Shown: piece by piece, positions 9,063-18,017 of the stretch | Layout of the letters: every line of letters begins with the position of its first letter | How positions within the stretch are numbered: position 1 is the first letter of the stretch | Origin: Tangfeifania diversioriginum | GTDB lineage: Bacteria; Bacteroidota; Bacteroidia; Bacteroidales; Prolixibacteraceae | Direction: 5' to 3' | DNA length: 64,000 nucleotides | Assembly (NCBI RefSeq): GCF_900141875.1 | Contig: NZ_FQZE01000003.1 | Coordinates: 62,001-126,000, forward strand | Made by a program: the position numbers and the translations under genes | Notes under the pieces: generated by a model | Told to the model about the DNA's origin: nothing | The model's database searches: none | Seen by the model: the letters and a program-made list of their open reading frames with translations, nothing else

Positions 9063-9644
9063 ATGTCATTTGAATTACCAAAATTACCCTACAGCAAAAA
9101 TGCTCTGGAACCTTACATTAGTGAAAAAACCATAGAATTCCATTATGGTAAGCACCACCAGGCTTATGTTACCAAAGTAAATAATCTTTCACAAGGAACA
9201 CCCTTTGAAAATGCATCGCTTGAAGAAATCATCAAAAAAGCTGACGGCGGGGTTTTCAACAACGGAGCCCAGGTGTGGAACCACACGTTTTATTTCTTCC
9301 AGTTTAATCCTGACGGCTGCAAAGAGCCCAAAGACGAACTAAAAAAGGCAATTGAAGCAAAGTTTGGTTCCGTTGAAAAATTTAAAGAAGAGTTCTCGAA
9401 TGCAGCAACCACGTTGTTTGGATCGGGCTGGGCATGGTTGGTAAAAAACGAAAAAGGTGAACTCGAAATCGTGCAAACGGCCAATGCCGGCAATCCGCTG
9501 CGTGACAGCAAAACGCCCCTGCTTACCTGCGACGTGTGGGAACATGCCTATTACCTCGACAAACAAAATGCGCGTCCGAAATACATCGAAGATTTCTGGA
9601 AAATTATTGACTGGAAAGTAATTTCAGAACGCTATTCAAAATAA
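9063..9644 (+). CDS. sodB: Superoxide dismutase, Fe type
   Basis: 193 residues, the normal length of cytoplasmic Fe/Mn superoxide dismutase, which dismutates superoxide to hydrogen peroxide and oxygen. Metal ligands are visible: H27 (IEFHYGKHHQAY), a His in QVWNHTFYFF, and Asp/His in DVWEHAYYLD. The Gln in GAQVWNH is where Fe-type enzymes carry their outer-sphere glutamine, so the Fe form is favoured. It is transcribed alone with its own terminator. The window also encodes KatG and bacterioferritin, which act on peroxide and on iron. Confidence 0.95.
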   Translation: MSFELPKLPYSKNALEPYISEKTIEFHYGKHHQAYVTKVNNLSQGTPFENASLEEIIKKADGGVFNNGAQVWNHTFYFFQFNPDGCKEPKDELKKAIEAKFGSVEKFKEEFSNAATTLFGSGWAWLVKNEKGELEIVQTANAGNPLRDSKTPLLTCDVWEHAYYLDKQNARPKYIEDFWKIIDWKVISERYSK

Positions 9645-9650
9645 GTCAGA

Positions 9651-9689
9651 AAAAAAACCGGAGTTTCAAATTGAAATTCCGGTTTTTTT
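9651..9689 (+). terminator. Terminator between sodB and xylE
   Basis: Arms AAACCGGAGTTTCAA and TTGAAATTCCGGTTT with one mismatch, flanked by A-run and T-run, so it can serve both converging genes. Confidence 0.85.
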
Positions 9690-9695
9690 ATGCCG

Positions 9696-11084
9696 TTAAT
9701 CTTTCGGCTTCTCCCAAAGATCTTCCATTTCTTCCAACGTTTTTCCTTTTGTTTCGGGAACCATTTTCCAAACGAAGATGAGCGATATAATACTCATCAG
9801 CCCGTAAAATCCGTAGGTAAAACCTCCGCTAAATTCCATCATTGCAGGATAAGTGGAAGAGATAAAGTAGTTTGCTGCCCATTGCGCTGCAACAGCAATA
9901 GCCACTGCTTTCCCCCGGATTTTGTTGGGGAAAATTTCAGATATCAACACCCAGGTAATCGGTCCCCACGACATCATAAAAGAAGCGGTGTAGATGATAA
10001 TAAACACAAGTGTCCCAATTCCAATGATTTTCATGAAAGCCAGTGCGGATATAGCAAACATACCTATTGCCATACCAGCCGATCCCACAATAAGCAAAGG
10101 TTTACGCCCCCATTTATCCACCGTAAAAATAGCGACCACCGTGAAAATCACATTCACCAGCCCCATTATTACAGTTTGCAGCAATGATGCATCTTTTGCA
10201 GCCCCCATACTTTCGAAAATACGCGGGGCATAATACAACGCTACATTAATGCCCACAAACTGCTGAAAAACGGAAAGCAAAATCCCAATCACAATTATTT
10301 TCTTTCCGAAAGAGAACAGCTTTGGTGATGAGTGGTGCCTCAGGCTAATTTTGATATCAGCCATAATCAGTTTGGCCTTTTCTGCCCCGTTGATACGTGT
10401 CAGAATTTCCAGTGCCTTGTCGTCGCGGTTGGCAAGCGACAAATAGCGTGGCGTTTCAGGCACAAAAAACAGCAGGATACCGAACAAGCCGGCAGGGATT
10501 GTTTCCGAAAGAAACATCCGCCTCCAGCCAATACTGTTTATCCATTCAATTGTTTGTCCGCTTGCAATTCCCCAGTTCACAAAATAAACCACCAGCATAC
10601 CAAAAATAATGGCAAACTGGTTGAGTGAAACCAATTGTCCGCGAATATGAGCAGGAGCCATTTCGCCGATGTACATAGGACTTACTGCCGATGCCAGACC
10701 GACTCCGACTCCTCCGATCAGCCGGTAAAAATTAAACATGAGCAACAGTCCGATTGTAGGTTCTCCCTTTTCAAAAAAGAGAAATTCCGGGTAACCGGAG
10801 CCCATTGCCGAAATAAAAAATAAAAAGGCTGCAATCAAAAGTGTTCTCTTCCGGCCAACAGCAGAGGCCAGAACGCCCGACAAAAGACCGCCGATAATAC
10901 AGCCAATGAGCGCGCTCGATGTGGTCAGGCCGTGTATCAGCGAACTGAGCCCCTGGCTTTCGACCAGATAGGCCTGGATTGATTTTTCAGCACCGGATAT
11001 TACAGCCGTATCGTACCCAAAAAGCAACCCGCCCAGGGTTGCAACAAAAGTTATTGCAATGATATATAACCGGTTATTCTTCAT
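9696..11084 (-). CDS. xylE: D-xylose:H+ symporter, MFS sugar porter
   Basis: A 12-span major facilitator transporter of the sugar-porter family (462 residues from the ATG at 11084; the longer reading from 11138 adds 18 residues with no family resemblance). Sugar-porter signatures are present: GYDTAVISGA in TM1, a GRK(R) loop (SAVGRKRTL), PETPRYL before the central loop, DKWGRKPL, and PETKGKTLEEME at the C-terminus. Its place behind xylB and xylA on the same strand indicates xylose as substrate. A hairpin lies between xylA and this gene, so part of its expression may be separate or reduced. Confidence 0.9.
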   Translation of the reverse strand: MKNNRLYIIAITFVATLGGLLFGYDTAVISGAEKSIQAYLVESQGLSSLIHGLTTSSALIGCIIGGLLSGVLASAVGRKRTLLIAAFLFFISAMGSGYPEFLFFEKGEPTIGLLLMFNFYRLIGGVGVGLASAVSPMYIGEMAPAHIRGQLVSLNQFAIIFGMLVVYFVNWGIASGQTIEWINSIGWRRMFLSETIPAGLFGILLFFVPETPRYLSLANRDDKALEILTRINGAEKAKLIMADIKISLRHHSSPKLFSFGKKIIVIGILLSVFQQFVGINVALYYAPRIFESMGAAKDASLLQTVIMGLVNVIFTVVAIFTVDKWGRKPLLIVGSAGMAIGMFAISALAFMKIIGIGTLVFIIIYTASFMMSWGPITWVLISEIFPNKIRGKAVAIAVAAQWAANYFISSTYPAMMEFSGGFTYGFYGLMSIISLIFVWKMVPETKGKTLEEMEDLWEKPKD

Positions 11085-11118
11085 TAGTATAATTTTTTTG
11101 AACTCTGTTTTACTGATA

Positions 11119-11160
11119 AAAAACGAAAGCCCGGCCAAACATTAAACCAGGCTTCGTTTA
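11119..11160 (-). terminator. Hairpin between xylA and xylE
   Basis: Read on the minus strand, AAACGAAGCC pairs with GGCTTTCGTTT (one A-bulge) and is followed by T residues. It is a possible partial terminator downstream of xylA. Confidence 0.5.
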
Positions 11161-11219
11161 ACCAAATTTATTTTCTACATACTGAAAATAAAGTATTCCT
11201 CTCCAATTAAAACTAAAAA

Positions 11220-12548
11220 TTAAATATACCAGTTAATCATCTGCTCGAGCAGCTCCTGTTTTCCACTGATACGTTCGGGCTCACCCACTTCTTTTGCCAT
11301 CTCATGGAGGTCTTCCAGTGTAAGTTTACCGGCCTCAAAGTCGGCGCCTCTGCCACCGTCAAACGAAGCATAACGTTTTTTACGCATTTCCAGATAGTCC
11401 GATTCATTCAATAATTTATCAGCAATAATCAGGGCACGTGCAAAAACGTCCATTCCAGAGATATGTGCTGTAAAAATATCATCCATGTCGGTAGAATTCC
11501 GGCGTGTTTTTGCATCGAAGTTAATACCTCCGTTGGTGAAACCACCAGCCTGTATGATTTCCATCATGGCTTCGGTAACTTCGTACACATTAGTTGGAAA
11601 TTCATCGGTATCCCATCCATTTTGGTAATCTCCTTTGTTGGCATCGATTGAACCGAGCAAACCGGCATCGGAAGCCATCCGCAGATCGTGCGCAAAAGTA
11701 TGGCCGGCCAGGGTGGCGTGGTTAACTTCCACGTTCAGCTTAAAATCTTTATCGAGGCCATAGTGACGCAAAAAGCCAATAACTGTCTGCGCATCGTAAT
11801 CGTACTGATGTTTTGTTGGCTCCATGGGTTTGGGTTCAACCAAAAATGTACCTTTAAAACCTTGCTTCCGGCCATAATCGCGGGCCATCGAAAGCATTTT
11901 GGCCAGGTGTTCAATTTCGCGTTTGGTATCGGTGTTATGCAAAGTCATGTAACCTTCGCGACCGCCCCAAAATACGTAATTGGTACCGCCCAGCTCGATG
12001 GTTGCGTCAATGGCATTTTTTATTTGTGCAGCCACGTTTGTAAGCACATTGAAATCGGGATTAGTAGCTGCGCCGTTCATGTAGCGTGGGTCAGAAAAAA
12101 CGTTGGCCGTTCCCCAGAGCAGCTTCACACCCGAAGCAGCCTGTTTTTGTTTGGCAATTTCAACCATTTTCCCGAGACGTTTCTCCACATCGAAAACCGA
12201 GCCTTCGCCACCTGCCATGTCCACATCGTGAAAACAATAATGCGGAATAGTTATTTTTGTGATGAATTCAAAAGCAGCGTCCATGCGTTCTTTGGCTGCA
12301 TCTAACGGATCGGCAGCGCCGTCCCACGGAAATACTTGTGCACCGGGTCCAAATGGATCTTCGCCGGTTCCGCAGAAGGTATGCCAGTAGGCAACCGCAA
12401 ACCGCAGGTGTTCTTTCAGTGTTTTTCCGCCAACTACCCTGTTTTCATCGTACCACCTAAAAGCCAGCGGGTTTCTTGAATCCGGACCTTCATATTTAAT
12501 CTGGCCAATGCCCGGAAAATACTCTTTGTTTCCTTTTAATACTTCCAT
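11220..12548 (-). CDS. xylA: Xylose isomerase
   Basis: 442 residues, full length for a class II xylose isomerase, which converts D-xylose to D-xylulose in the cytoplasm using two divalent metal ions. Characteristic metal-site and active-site blocks are present: FCFHD-type motif as YCFHDVDMA, the [14 protein letters not shown] block, [14 protein letters not shown] and GSIDANKGD. It follows xylB on the same strand with a gap of about 110 bases. No defect is visible. Confidence 0.97.
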   Translation of the reverse strand: MEVLKGNKEYFPGIGQIKYEGPDSRNPLAFRWYDENRVVGGKTLKEHLRFAVAYWHTFCGTGEDPFGPGAQVFPWDGAADPLDAAKERMDAAFEFITKITIPHYCFHDVDMAGGEGSVFDVEKRLGKMVEIAKQKQAASGVKLLWGTANVFSDPRYMNGAATNPDFNVLTNVAAQIKNAIDATIELGGTNYVFWGGREGYMTLHNTDTKREIEHLAKMLSMARDYGRKQGFKGTFLVEPKPMEPTKHQYDYDAQTVIGFLRHYGLDKDFKLNVEVNHATLAGHTFAHDLRMASDAGLLGSIDANKGDYQNGWDTDEFPTNVYEVTEAMMEIIQAGGFTNGGINFDAKTRRNSTDMDDIFTAHISGMDVFARALIIADKLLNESDYLEMRKKRYASFDGGRGADFEAGKLTLEDLHEMAKEVGEPERISGKQELLEQMINWYI

Positions 12549-12662
12549 TTTGTATAATTTTTATGAATGAATAATTCTTTTGTTATCATTGTTATCTAAG
12601 TTGTCGAGGTTGTCAGGTTGATAAATGTTTATTAACCGAAACCTGATAACCCTAACAAAATC

Positions 12663-14147
12663 TTACTTAATTGATTTTTTCAAAACTTCTTTCCAATTTT
12701 CATAAGCCGCTTCATATTCGGCTTTCTTCGAACTATCGGGTTCCACAGTTTCCAGTTTTTTCAGGTTTGAAAATGCTTCGGCCGGCGACGCATAATACCC
12801 CGAACCGATTCCGGCACCGCGGGCAGCTCCTACCGAACCATCAGTATTGTATAATTCGATGGTTGCCCCGGTAACACCAGCCAGCGTATCTCTGAAAACA
12901 GGGCTCAGAAACATGTTTGCTTTTCCGGCCCGGATTACTTTGGCATTTATTCCGATATTCTGCATAGTATCCATTCCGTATTTAAACGAGAAAACAATGC
13001 CTTCCTGTGCAGCGCGCAACAGGTGGCTTTTATCATGAATATTAAAATTGATTCCGCTGAAAACCGAACCGATATTTTTGTTGTTCAGCACGCGCTCGGC
13101 TCCGTTTCCAAATGGCAAAATTGTTACTCCCTTTGAACCTATTGGAACCTTTGCTGCCAGTTCGTTCATTGCTTCGTACGATAAATCTGCTCCAACCTGT
13201 CGCTTCAGCCAGGCATTCAGAATGCCAGTGCCGTTAATGCAAAGCAGCACCCCGAGGCGCGGATCATCTTTGCTGTAGTTTACATGTGCAAATGTATTTA
13301 CCCGCGATTGCGGATCATACTTCACTTCGTCGCTCACCCCGTACACCACACCCGATGTGCCGGCAGTAGCCGCAATTTCTCCCGGATTCAGCACGTTCAG
13401 CGAAAGTGCGTTGTTGGGCTGGTCGCCGGCACGGTAGCTGACTTTTGTTTTTGTGGAAAGGCCCAATTCTGCTGCGACTTCTTTTGTGAGTTGTCCCTGG
13501 TTGGCAAATGTGGGAACAATTTCCGGAATGATATCGGCAGAGAAACCGTAATTTTCAAAAAGCAGCTTTGCTAGTTTGTTTTCTTTGAAATCCCACATAA
13601 TTCCTTCCGACAAACCACCGATTGTCGTCTGAGCTTCGCCGGTGAGCTTCATGGCAATATAATCGCCGGGGAGCATTATTTTCCAGACTTTTTCAAACAA
13701 TTGCGGCTCGTTATCTTTCACCCATTTCAGTTTCGATGCGGTAAAATTACCGGGTGAATTCAGCAAGCTCGACAAGCAGCGTTCTCCGCCAATTTCTTCA
13801 AAAGCCTTATCGCCGATTGATGCCGCCCGGCTGTCGCACCAAATTATAGACGGGCGAATTACATCGTGGTTTTTGTCCACCATTACCAAACCATGCATCT
13901 GGTAGGAAATCCCTATGGATTCAATGTCGTCAGGGTTTACACGCGACTCTCTCAACACATCGGCCAGGGCCAGTTTCAGGTTCTTCCACCACAATTCCGG
14001 ATCTTGCTCGGCCCAGTCGGGTTGTTCAGCGGTAATTTTCATTTCCTCTTTCGGATGGAAAGAGGTGGCTTCACATTTTCCTGTTTCACCATTTAAAAGC
14101 GACACTTTTACGGAAGAACTTCCAACATCAAATCCAAGTAGGTACAT
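12663..14147 (-). CDS. xylB: Xylulokinase
   Basis: 494-residue FGGY-family carbohydrate kinase that phosphorylates xylulose to xylulose 5-phosphate. The N-terminal phosphate loop (GFDVGSSSVKVSLL), the MHGLV motif, the DYIAMKLTGE segment and the C-terminal GAARGAGIGSGYY adenosine-side motif are all present. It is the first gene of the xylose operon, and the candidate operator at 14181-14206 lies 34 bases upstream of its start codon. Confidence 0.96.
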   Translation of the reverse strand: MYLLGFDVGSSSVKVSLLNGETGKCEATSFHPKEEMKITAEQPDWAEQDPELWWKNLKLALADVLRESRVNPDDIESIGISYQMHGLVMVDKNHDVIRPSIIWCDSRAASIGDKAFEEIGGERCLSSLLNSPGNFTASKLKWVKDNEPQLFEKVWKIMLPGDYIAMKLTGEAQTTIGGLSEGIMWDFKENKLAKLLFENYGFSADIIPEIVPTFANQGQLTKEVAAELGLSTKTKVSYRAGDQPNNALSLNVLNPGEIAATAGTSGVVYGVSDEVKYDPQSRVNTFAHVNYSKDDPRLGVLLCINGTGILNAWLKRQVGADLSYEAMNELAAKVPIGSKGVTILPFGNGAERVLNNKNIGSVFSGINFNIHDKSHLLRAAQEGIVFSFKYGMDTMQNIGINAKVIRAGKANMFLSPVFRDTLAGVTGATIELYNTDGSVGAARGAGIGSGYYASPAEAFSNLKKLETVEPDSSKKAEYEAAYENWKEVLKKSIK

Positions 14148-14180
14148 GTTTTATAATGATTTAGATTACTATTTCAAGTT

Positions 14181-14206
14181 GAACTGTTCTGTTCTGGTAT
14201 GGTACC
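14181..14206. promoter_or_regulatory. Candidate xylose regulator operator upstream of xylB
   Basis: Contains AACTGTTCTGTTCT (14182-14195), one base different from AACCGTTCTGTTCT upstream of the regulator gene itself (15979-15992), in the same orientation. The element begins with the small palindrome GAAC-T-GTTC. Sharing of a 14-base word between the operon promoter and the regulator promoter suggests the binding site of the GntR/LacI-type protein encoded at 14957-15952. Confidence 0.6.
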
Positions 14207-14398
14207 AAAAGTAGCTGCAAATTACGTTGAATCAAAATACAAAAAAATGTTATAAAACATGTTTTCCACAAAGTTGAACAATTCAAATTTTTTCATGCGT
14301 TGGCATGAATTACAAATTCAGGGAATATTTAAATGCGTATGGATTTCAAAAAAATGAAAATTTGTTTTAATTTTACACAACAACATAAACGAATAAAT

Positions 14399-14632
14399 AT
14401 GTTTGCAGTACGTGGAATATTTAATGGGAAAGAGGTTAAACTTACGGACCCGGTTTCAGAAAAAAAAAGTTACAAAGTAGTTGTGACTTTTATAGAAGAA
14501 ATTCCGGAAGAAGAAAATGATTCCAGAGAATTTGCTGCTCAAACGGATAGTTTTGATTTCTGGGAAAATACTGCAGAAGATATTTATCAGGATTATTTGA
14601 CACCTTCGAAAAAAAATAATGAATATTGGTGA
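14399..14632 (+). CDS. Antitoxin of a MazF/PemK-type pair
   Basis: A 77-residue acidic protein (MFAVRGIFNGKEVKLTDP) whose C-terminus overlaps the toxin start by 14 bases, the usual arrangement of a type II antitoxin. The ATG at 14399 is preferred to one at 14333, which would add 22 unrelated residues. A 7-bp hairpin (TTCATGC/GCATGAA, 14292-14309) about 90 bases upstream could be an autoregulatory site. The sequence is recognised as an antitoxin mainly from context; it resembles no well-known DNA-binding antitoxin family in an obvious way. Confidence 0.7.
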   Translation: MFAVRGIFNGKEVKLTDPVSEKKSYKVVVTFIEEIPEEENDSREFAAQTDSFDFWENTAEDIYQDYLTPSKKNNEYW

Positions 14633-14945
14633 TATAGTACTCATTCCTTTTCCGTTTTCCGAACTTTCCCAGGTAAAAGTGAGACCGGCTGTTGTAATTA
14701 CCGAAACGAAAGATAAATATAAAGATCTCGTTGTTTCGGCAATCAGTTCGGTTGTGCCTACTAATATATCAGACCGGGAATTCATTATAGCAAAAAGCGA
14801 GAAAAATAACCTTCGCGTTAAATCAGTAGTAAAAACTGATCGGATTGTTACCGTTAAAAGAGAAAAAGTTATTACCGTTATGGGAAAATTAACCGGTAAT
14901 GAATTGAATAAATTTAGATCGATACTAGTGGCAATGATCCGTTAA
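14619..14945 (+). CDS. MazF/PemK-family mRNA endonuclease toxin
   Basis: A 108-residue protein with the MazF/PemK fold signature: an N-terminal GDIVLIPFPFSE, RPAVVI, then VKTDRIVTVKREKVITVMGKL. The family cleaves RNA and stops translation when not bound by its antitoxin. It overlaps the antitoxin gene and faces the convergent regulator gene with only 11 bases between stops. The pair sits between xylB and the regulator gene, so it interrupts what would otherwise be a compact xylose locus. Confidence 0.88.
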   Translation: MNIGDIVLIPFPFSELSQVKVRPAVVITETKDKYKDLVVSAISSVVPTNISDREFIIAKSEKNNLRVKSVVKTDRIVTVKREKVITVMGKLTGNELNKFRSILVAMIR

Positions 14946-14956
14946 TATGCTAAAAA

Positions 14957-15952
14957 CTACAGCGACGACCTCAATTTCAGCGTTGTGGGCACCTCAAACT
15001 GCACCGGCTCATTCGAAGTAACAAATTCGGCCGCTTTCTGGCCCATTAGTTCAAAATCGGTTGAGATAACTGAAATACCGTTTTTCACATACTTTTTCAT
15101 GGGCGTTTCGTTGTAGGAAATCACCCCGGCTTCGCGCCCCGGCTCAAATCCTTTGTCGGCACACTGATCGAGAAACCACGCCAGGGTACGGTCGCTCACC
15201 AGCAAATACAGACCACCTTCTTTCACCACAAACTTCTCCGGTTCAAAAACAACGGAATGTGCTATCTTATTCTCAGTACAGAATTTTTTGAAGTAATCGA
15301 TGGCCACCTTTGGATGATAAGTGAAGGGGGGATAAAAAAAGGTAAAATGCATGTATTTTTTTATGCGCTCCAGGTTTTGTTGAAAGCAGGAATAAACAGG
15401 CTTGCCAAAATTTTGATATACAGCCGACTGTTCACTTTTTGCATGTACTTTCCAGTCGATGACAAGCAACTGTTCATCCGGAATTTTGTGAATTATATCA
15501 GGTACTTTTTCATGATCGAAATTCATGATAATGTACTTGCTGTATTTCCCCAGGCTTTCAAAAATAATTTTTTCGAAAACACCAATATTGTAGTGGTGAA
15601 AATGTAAATCGACACTGATATTTTTGGGTAGGTGTTTCAGAAATGAACCGTACAAAACCTCTTTATAGGCCTTAAACGTGTCGAGAAACAAAAAAACCTT
15701 TGTAATTTTTTGAGTAACAAAGTACCCCCGGTTAGGCACCGATTCCACCACTCCCCGCCTTTTCAATTCGGCATAGGCTTTAAAAACAGTATCGCGCGAG
15801 AGCCGACACTCTTTCATTATCTGGTTAACCGATGGCAGCATGTCGCCCTCTTTCAACTGGTTCCGGCTGATGGAATCCACAATAGTATCGACCAGCTGCT
15901 GAAATTTCAGGACATTGGAGTTGTCGTCGATTTTGAAGTTAAAATTTGTCAT
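14957..15952 (-). CDS. GntR-type HTH fused to LacI-like sugar-binding domain, likely xylose regulator
   Basis: 331 residues. The N-terminal 80 residues are a GntR winged helix (LKEGDMLPSVNQIMKECRLSRDTVFKAYAELKRRGVV); the rest resembles the periplasmic-binding-like ligand domain of LacI-type regulators (for example YNETPMKKYVKNGISVISTDFELMGQKAAEFV). This combination is typical of Bacteroidota sugar-operon regulators. Location beside xylBAE and the shared AACYGTTCTGTTCT motif in front of both xylB and this gene point to control of xylose use and of itself. Whether it represses or activates cannot be read from the sequence. Confidence 0.85.
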   Translation of the reverse strand: MTNFNFKIDDNSNVLKFQQLVDTIVDSISRNQLKEGDMLPSVNQIMKECRLSRDTVFKAYAELKRRGVVESVPNRGYFVTQKITKVFLFLDTFKAYKEVLYGSFLKHLPKNISVDLHFHHYNIGVFEKIIFESLGKYSKYIIMNFDHEKVPDIIHKIPDEQLLVIDWKVHAKSEQSAVYQNFGKPVYSCFQQNLERIKKYMHFTFFYPPFTYHPKVAIDYFKKFCTENKIAHSVVFEPEKFVVKEGGLYLLVSDRTLAWFLDQCADKGFEPGREAGVISYNETPMKKYVKNGISVISTDFELMGQKAAEFVTSNEPVQFEVPTTLKLRSSL

Positions 15953-15970
15953 AATAATAATTAAAATGCC

Positions 15971-15997
15971 AGAACAGCAACCGTTCTGTTCTGTTCT
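15971..15997. promoter_or_regulatory. Candidate operator upstream of the xylose regulator gene
   Basis: Contains AACCGTTCTGTTCT followed by a third GTTCT repeat, and an AGAACAG/CTGTTCT inverted pair (15971-15977 with 15986-15992). It lies about 20-45 bases before the regulator start on the minus strand, consistent with autoregulation. Confidence 0.6.
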
Positions 15998-16074
15998 ACA
16001 AATCTAAAAATTAATATGAATTAACAGACATTTGCACCCGGCAAAACAATAGATTAATGAAAGCGGCGTTAAAA

Positions 16075-16165
16075 GAAAAAGGATAAGGGCAGTTACCCAT
16101 TCTGAGTGGTTAAGTTTGGTCAGCATTACTTCTTATATTCAGGTAACTTTCCCTTGTCCTTTTTC
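16075..16165. repeat. Long imperfect inverted repeat between divergent genes
   Basis: The left arm (AAAAAGGATAAGGG then AGTTACC) pairs with the right arm (GGTAACT then CCCTTGTCCTTTTT) across a 44-base loop, with one wobble and one small bulge, giving a stem of about 21 pairs. It lies between the divergent regulator and nitroreductase genes, where no terminator is needed. It could be part of a small RNA, a small mobile-element remnant or a regulatory structure. Confidence 0.6.
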
Positions 16166-16244
16166 AGTTTAAAAATAATAGTTATTTCCTGATTTCAAAA
16201 ATCAATTTGTAACTTTAACTCACAAAACAAATAAACAATAAAAA

Positions 16245-16814
16245 ATGATACGCGACCTGATAATGAAAAACCGCAGCTACCGGCGGTTTGATTCCACTGT
16301 TAAATTAAGCCCCAATGATATTGAAAAATGGATAGAGCTGGCCCGTTTTTCGCCAAGCGCAAGAAACCTTCAGCCGTTGAAATTTGCAATCAGCACCGAC
16401 GAAGAAATGAATAAACTCATATTTCCGCACCTTGGCTGGGCCGGTTATTTAAAAGATTGGAACGGCCCGGCAGAAGGCGAACAACCGGTGGCCTATATTG
16501 CCGTTCTGAAAGACAAATTGCTGGCAGATGGCGTGCACTGCGATGACGGGATTGCTATTCAAAGCATCTTGCTCGGTGCGGTGGAAGACGGTTTTGGCGG
16601 CTGTATTATTGGCACGGTAAACAAGAGCAAAGTGGCTAAAGTCTTCAAACTGCCCGATACACTTGAAATTTTGTGGATGATTGCCCTCGGAAAGCCGGCT
16701 GAAAAGGTTGAATTGGAAACAGCAACCGGTAACGAAATTAAGTACTGGCGCGACAAGAATGAGGTACACCACGTCCCCAAACGACCACTGGATGAATTGA
16801 TTATTAGAAAATAA
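16245..16814 (+). CDS. Nitroreductase-family flavoprotein
   Basis: 189 residues of the FMN-dependent nitroreductase fold: an N-terminal RSYRRFDSTVKLS motif, ARFSPSARNLQPLKF (FMN contact), and DDGIAIQSILLGAVEDGFGGCIIG before the C-terminal part. Such enzymes reduce nitro-aromatics, quinones or flavins with NAD(P)H; the natural substrate is not predictable. It is monocistronic and shares a bidirectional terminator with the convergent proline dehydrogenase gene. Confidence 0.88.
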   Translation: MIRDLIMKNRSYRRFDSTVKLSPNDIEKWIELARFSPSARNLQPLKFAISTDEEMNKLIFPHLGWAGYLKDWNGPAEGEQPVAYIAVLKDKLLADGVHCDDGIAIQSILLGAVEDGFGGCIIGTVNKSKVAKVFKLPDTLEILWMIALGKPAEKVELETATGNEIKYWRDKNEVHHVPKRPLDELIIRK

Positions 16815-16824
16815 TTGCAACAAA

Positions 16825-16850
16825 AAAGGATGGCCCGCACCATCCTTTCC
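16825..16850. terminator. Bidirectional terminator
   Basis: Perfect 9-bp arms AAAGGATGG and CCATCCTTT around a 6-base loop, with A-run on the left, between convergent nitroreductase and proline dehydrogenase genes. Confidence 0.8.
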
Positions 16851-16870
16851 ATAGTTGTTAAACCTTAAAA

Positions 16871-17782
16871 TCATCCTCTCACAAAAAGAGCTTTTATTAT
16901 ATGCTGAGCAATTTTCGGATTCTCCTTCAGCCGGCGTGTGCAGTAGTTAAACCATTGTTTACCGAACGGAACGTACACACGCATCCGGTGCCCCTGATCG
17001 ATAATTGACTGCCGCAAATCGGGTGTTACCCCGTAAAGCATCTGAAATTCGTACATGCTCTTATCTACATTGTGTTTCTCAATCATTTCAAGCGATTTAT
17101 CAACCAGAAATTTATCGTGCGTTGCTATTGCGGCGTACATTTTATTCTGAATCATGAATTCCAGGTCTTCCAGAAAATGCTGCTGCACTTCGCTGAAATT
17201 TTTGTAGGCAATCTTTTCAGGTTCAATATATATTCCCTTGCACAGCCTGAAATTCATCGGATATTCAGCCGAATTCAACTTATTCAGTTCTTTTAAATCG
17301 TTTAATGTCCGGCGCAAATAGGCCTGCACTACCAACCCCACGTGGGCAGGAAATTCAGGATATAGTTTTCGAAAAAGCTCCAGTTCCAGATCAACACACT
17401 GCGAATTTTCCATATCAATACGCACAAATGTTCCTTTTTTGCTGGCGAGTTCAACAATTTCGCGGATGTGTTTGTAACAGGTCTCTTTATCGATTAAGAG
17501 CCCGAACATGGTTGGTTTCAACGAAAAATGGCCGGTAATTTTTTCAGATGTAAAGCGCTCAATTATCTCCAGGTATTTGTTTTTATTGTCGAGGGCTTCA
17601 TCCATTGTTTGGATAAATTCGCCCAGCAAATCGACTGTTACATCAATACTTTGCTGGTTGAGCAACTTAGACCCCAGGATACCTTCCTCGATTGTTTCAC
17701 CTGCAATATATCGTTTCGAAAATACCCAAACCAGCTTTTCGGGCATGTAGGGCAAAACGTTAGCAATTAGTTTATTCAACAT
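16871..17782 (-). CDS. Proline dehydrogenase (monofunctional)
   Basis: 303 residues of the FAD-linked PRODH barrel, oxidising proline to pyrroline-5-carboxylate and passing electrons to the quinone pool. Typical segments are FVRIDMENSQCVDLELELFRKL, GLVVQAYLRRTL, NFRLCKGIYIEPE, ATHDKFLVDKSLEMIEKH and the C-terminal RVYVPFGKQWFNYCTRRLKENP, whose arginines bind the substrate carboxylate. No P5C dehydrogenase domain is attached, as usual for short PRODHs. The product joins the same P5C/glutamate node as RocD. Confidence 0.93.
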   Translation of the reverse strand: MLNKLIANVLPYMPEKLVWVFSKRYIAGETIEEGILGSKLLNQQSIDVTVDLLGEFIQTMDEALDNKNKYLEIIERFTSEKITGHFSLKPTMFGLLIDKETCYKHIREIVELASKKGTFVRIDMENSQCVDLELELFRKLYPEFPAHVGLVVQAYLRRTLNDLKELNKLNSAEYPMNFRLCKGIYIEPEKIAYKNFSEVQQHFLEDLEFMIQNKMYAAIATHDKFLVDKSLEMIEKHNVDKSMYEFQMLYGVTPDLRQSIIDQGHRMRVYVPFGKQWFNYCTRRLKENPKIAQHIIKALFVRG

Positions 17783-17890
17783 TTTAAGTTTTAAAGTTCA
17801 ACATTATTGTTTTATTATGGTAAAAATACAATTTGTAATCTGTCTATTTCAATGATGTTTATCAGTGCCAGGTTATGATTTAACACAGGT

Positions 17891-17911
17891 TTTAGTAAAA
17901 ATTTTACTAAA
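17891..17911. promoter_or_regulatory. Perfect 21-base palindrome between divergent genes
   Basis: Arms TTTAGTAAAA and TTTTACTAAA are exact reverse complements around one central A. It lies about 110 bases upstream of the proline dehydrogenase start and 85 bases upstream of the OmpH promoter box, a likely operator for one or both divergent genes. Confidence 0.5.
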
Positions 17912-17976
17912 TGTAAGTTGCTTTTAAGGTCAAGAAAAAAATAGCAGATACCGCTGTTGCTTTTAACCGAAAAAAT

Positions 17977-17984
17977 TATCTTTG
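17977..17984 (+). promoter_or_regulatory. -7 promoter box TATCTTTG for ompH-like gene
   Basis: A perfect TAnnTTTG match 34 bases before the start codon, with a TTG about 17 bases further upstream as a possible -33 element. It is the clearest sigma-ABfr-type promoter on the plus strand of the window. Confidence 0.6.
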
Positions 17985-18017
17985 TTGCGTTTTAAAAACA
18001 AATAAAGCTAACAGATA

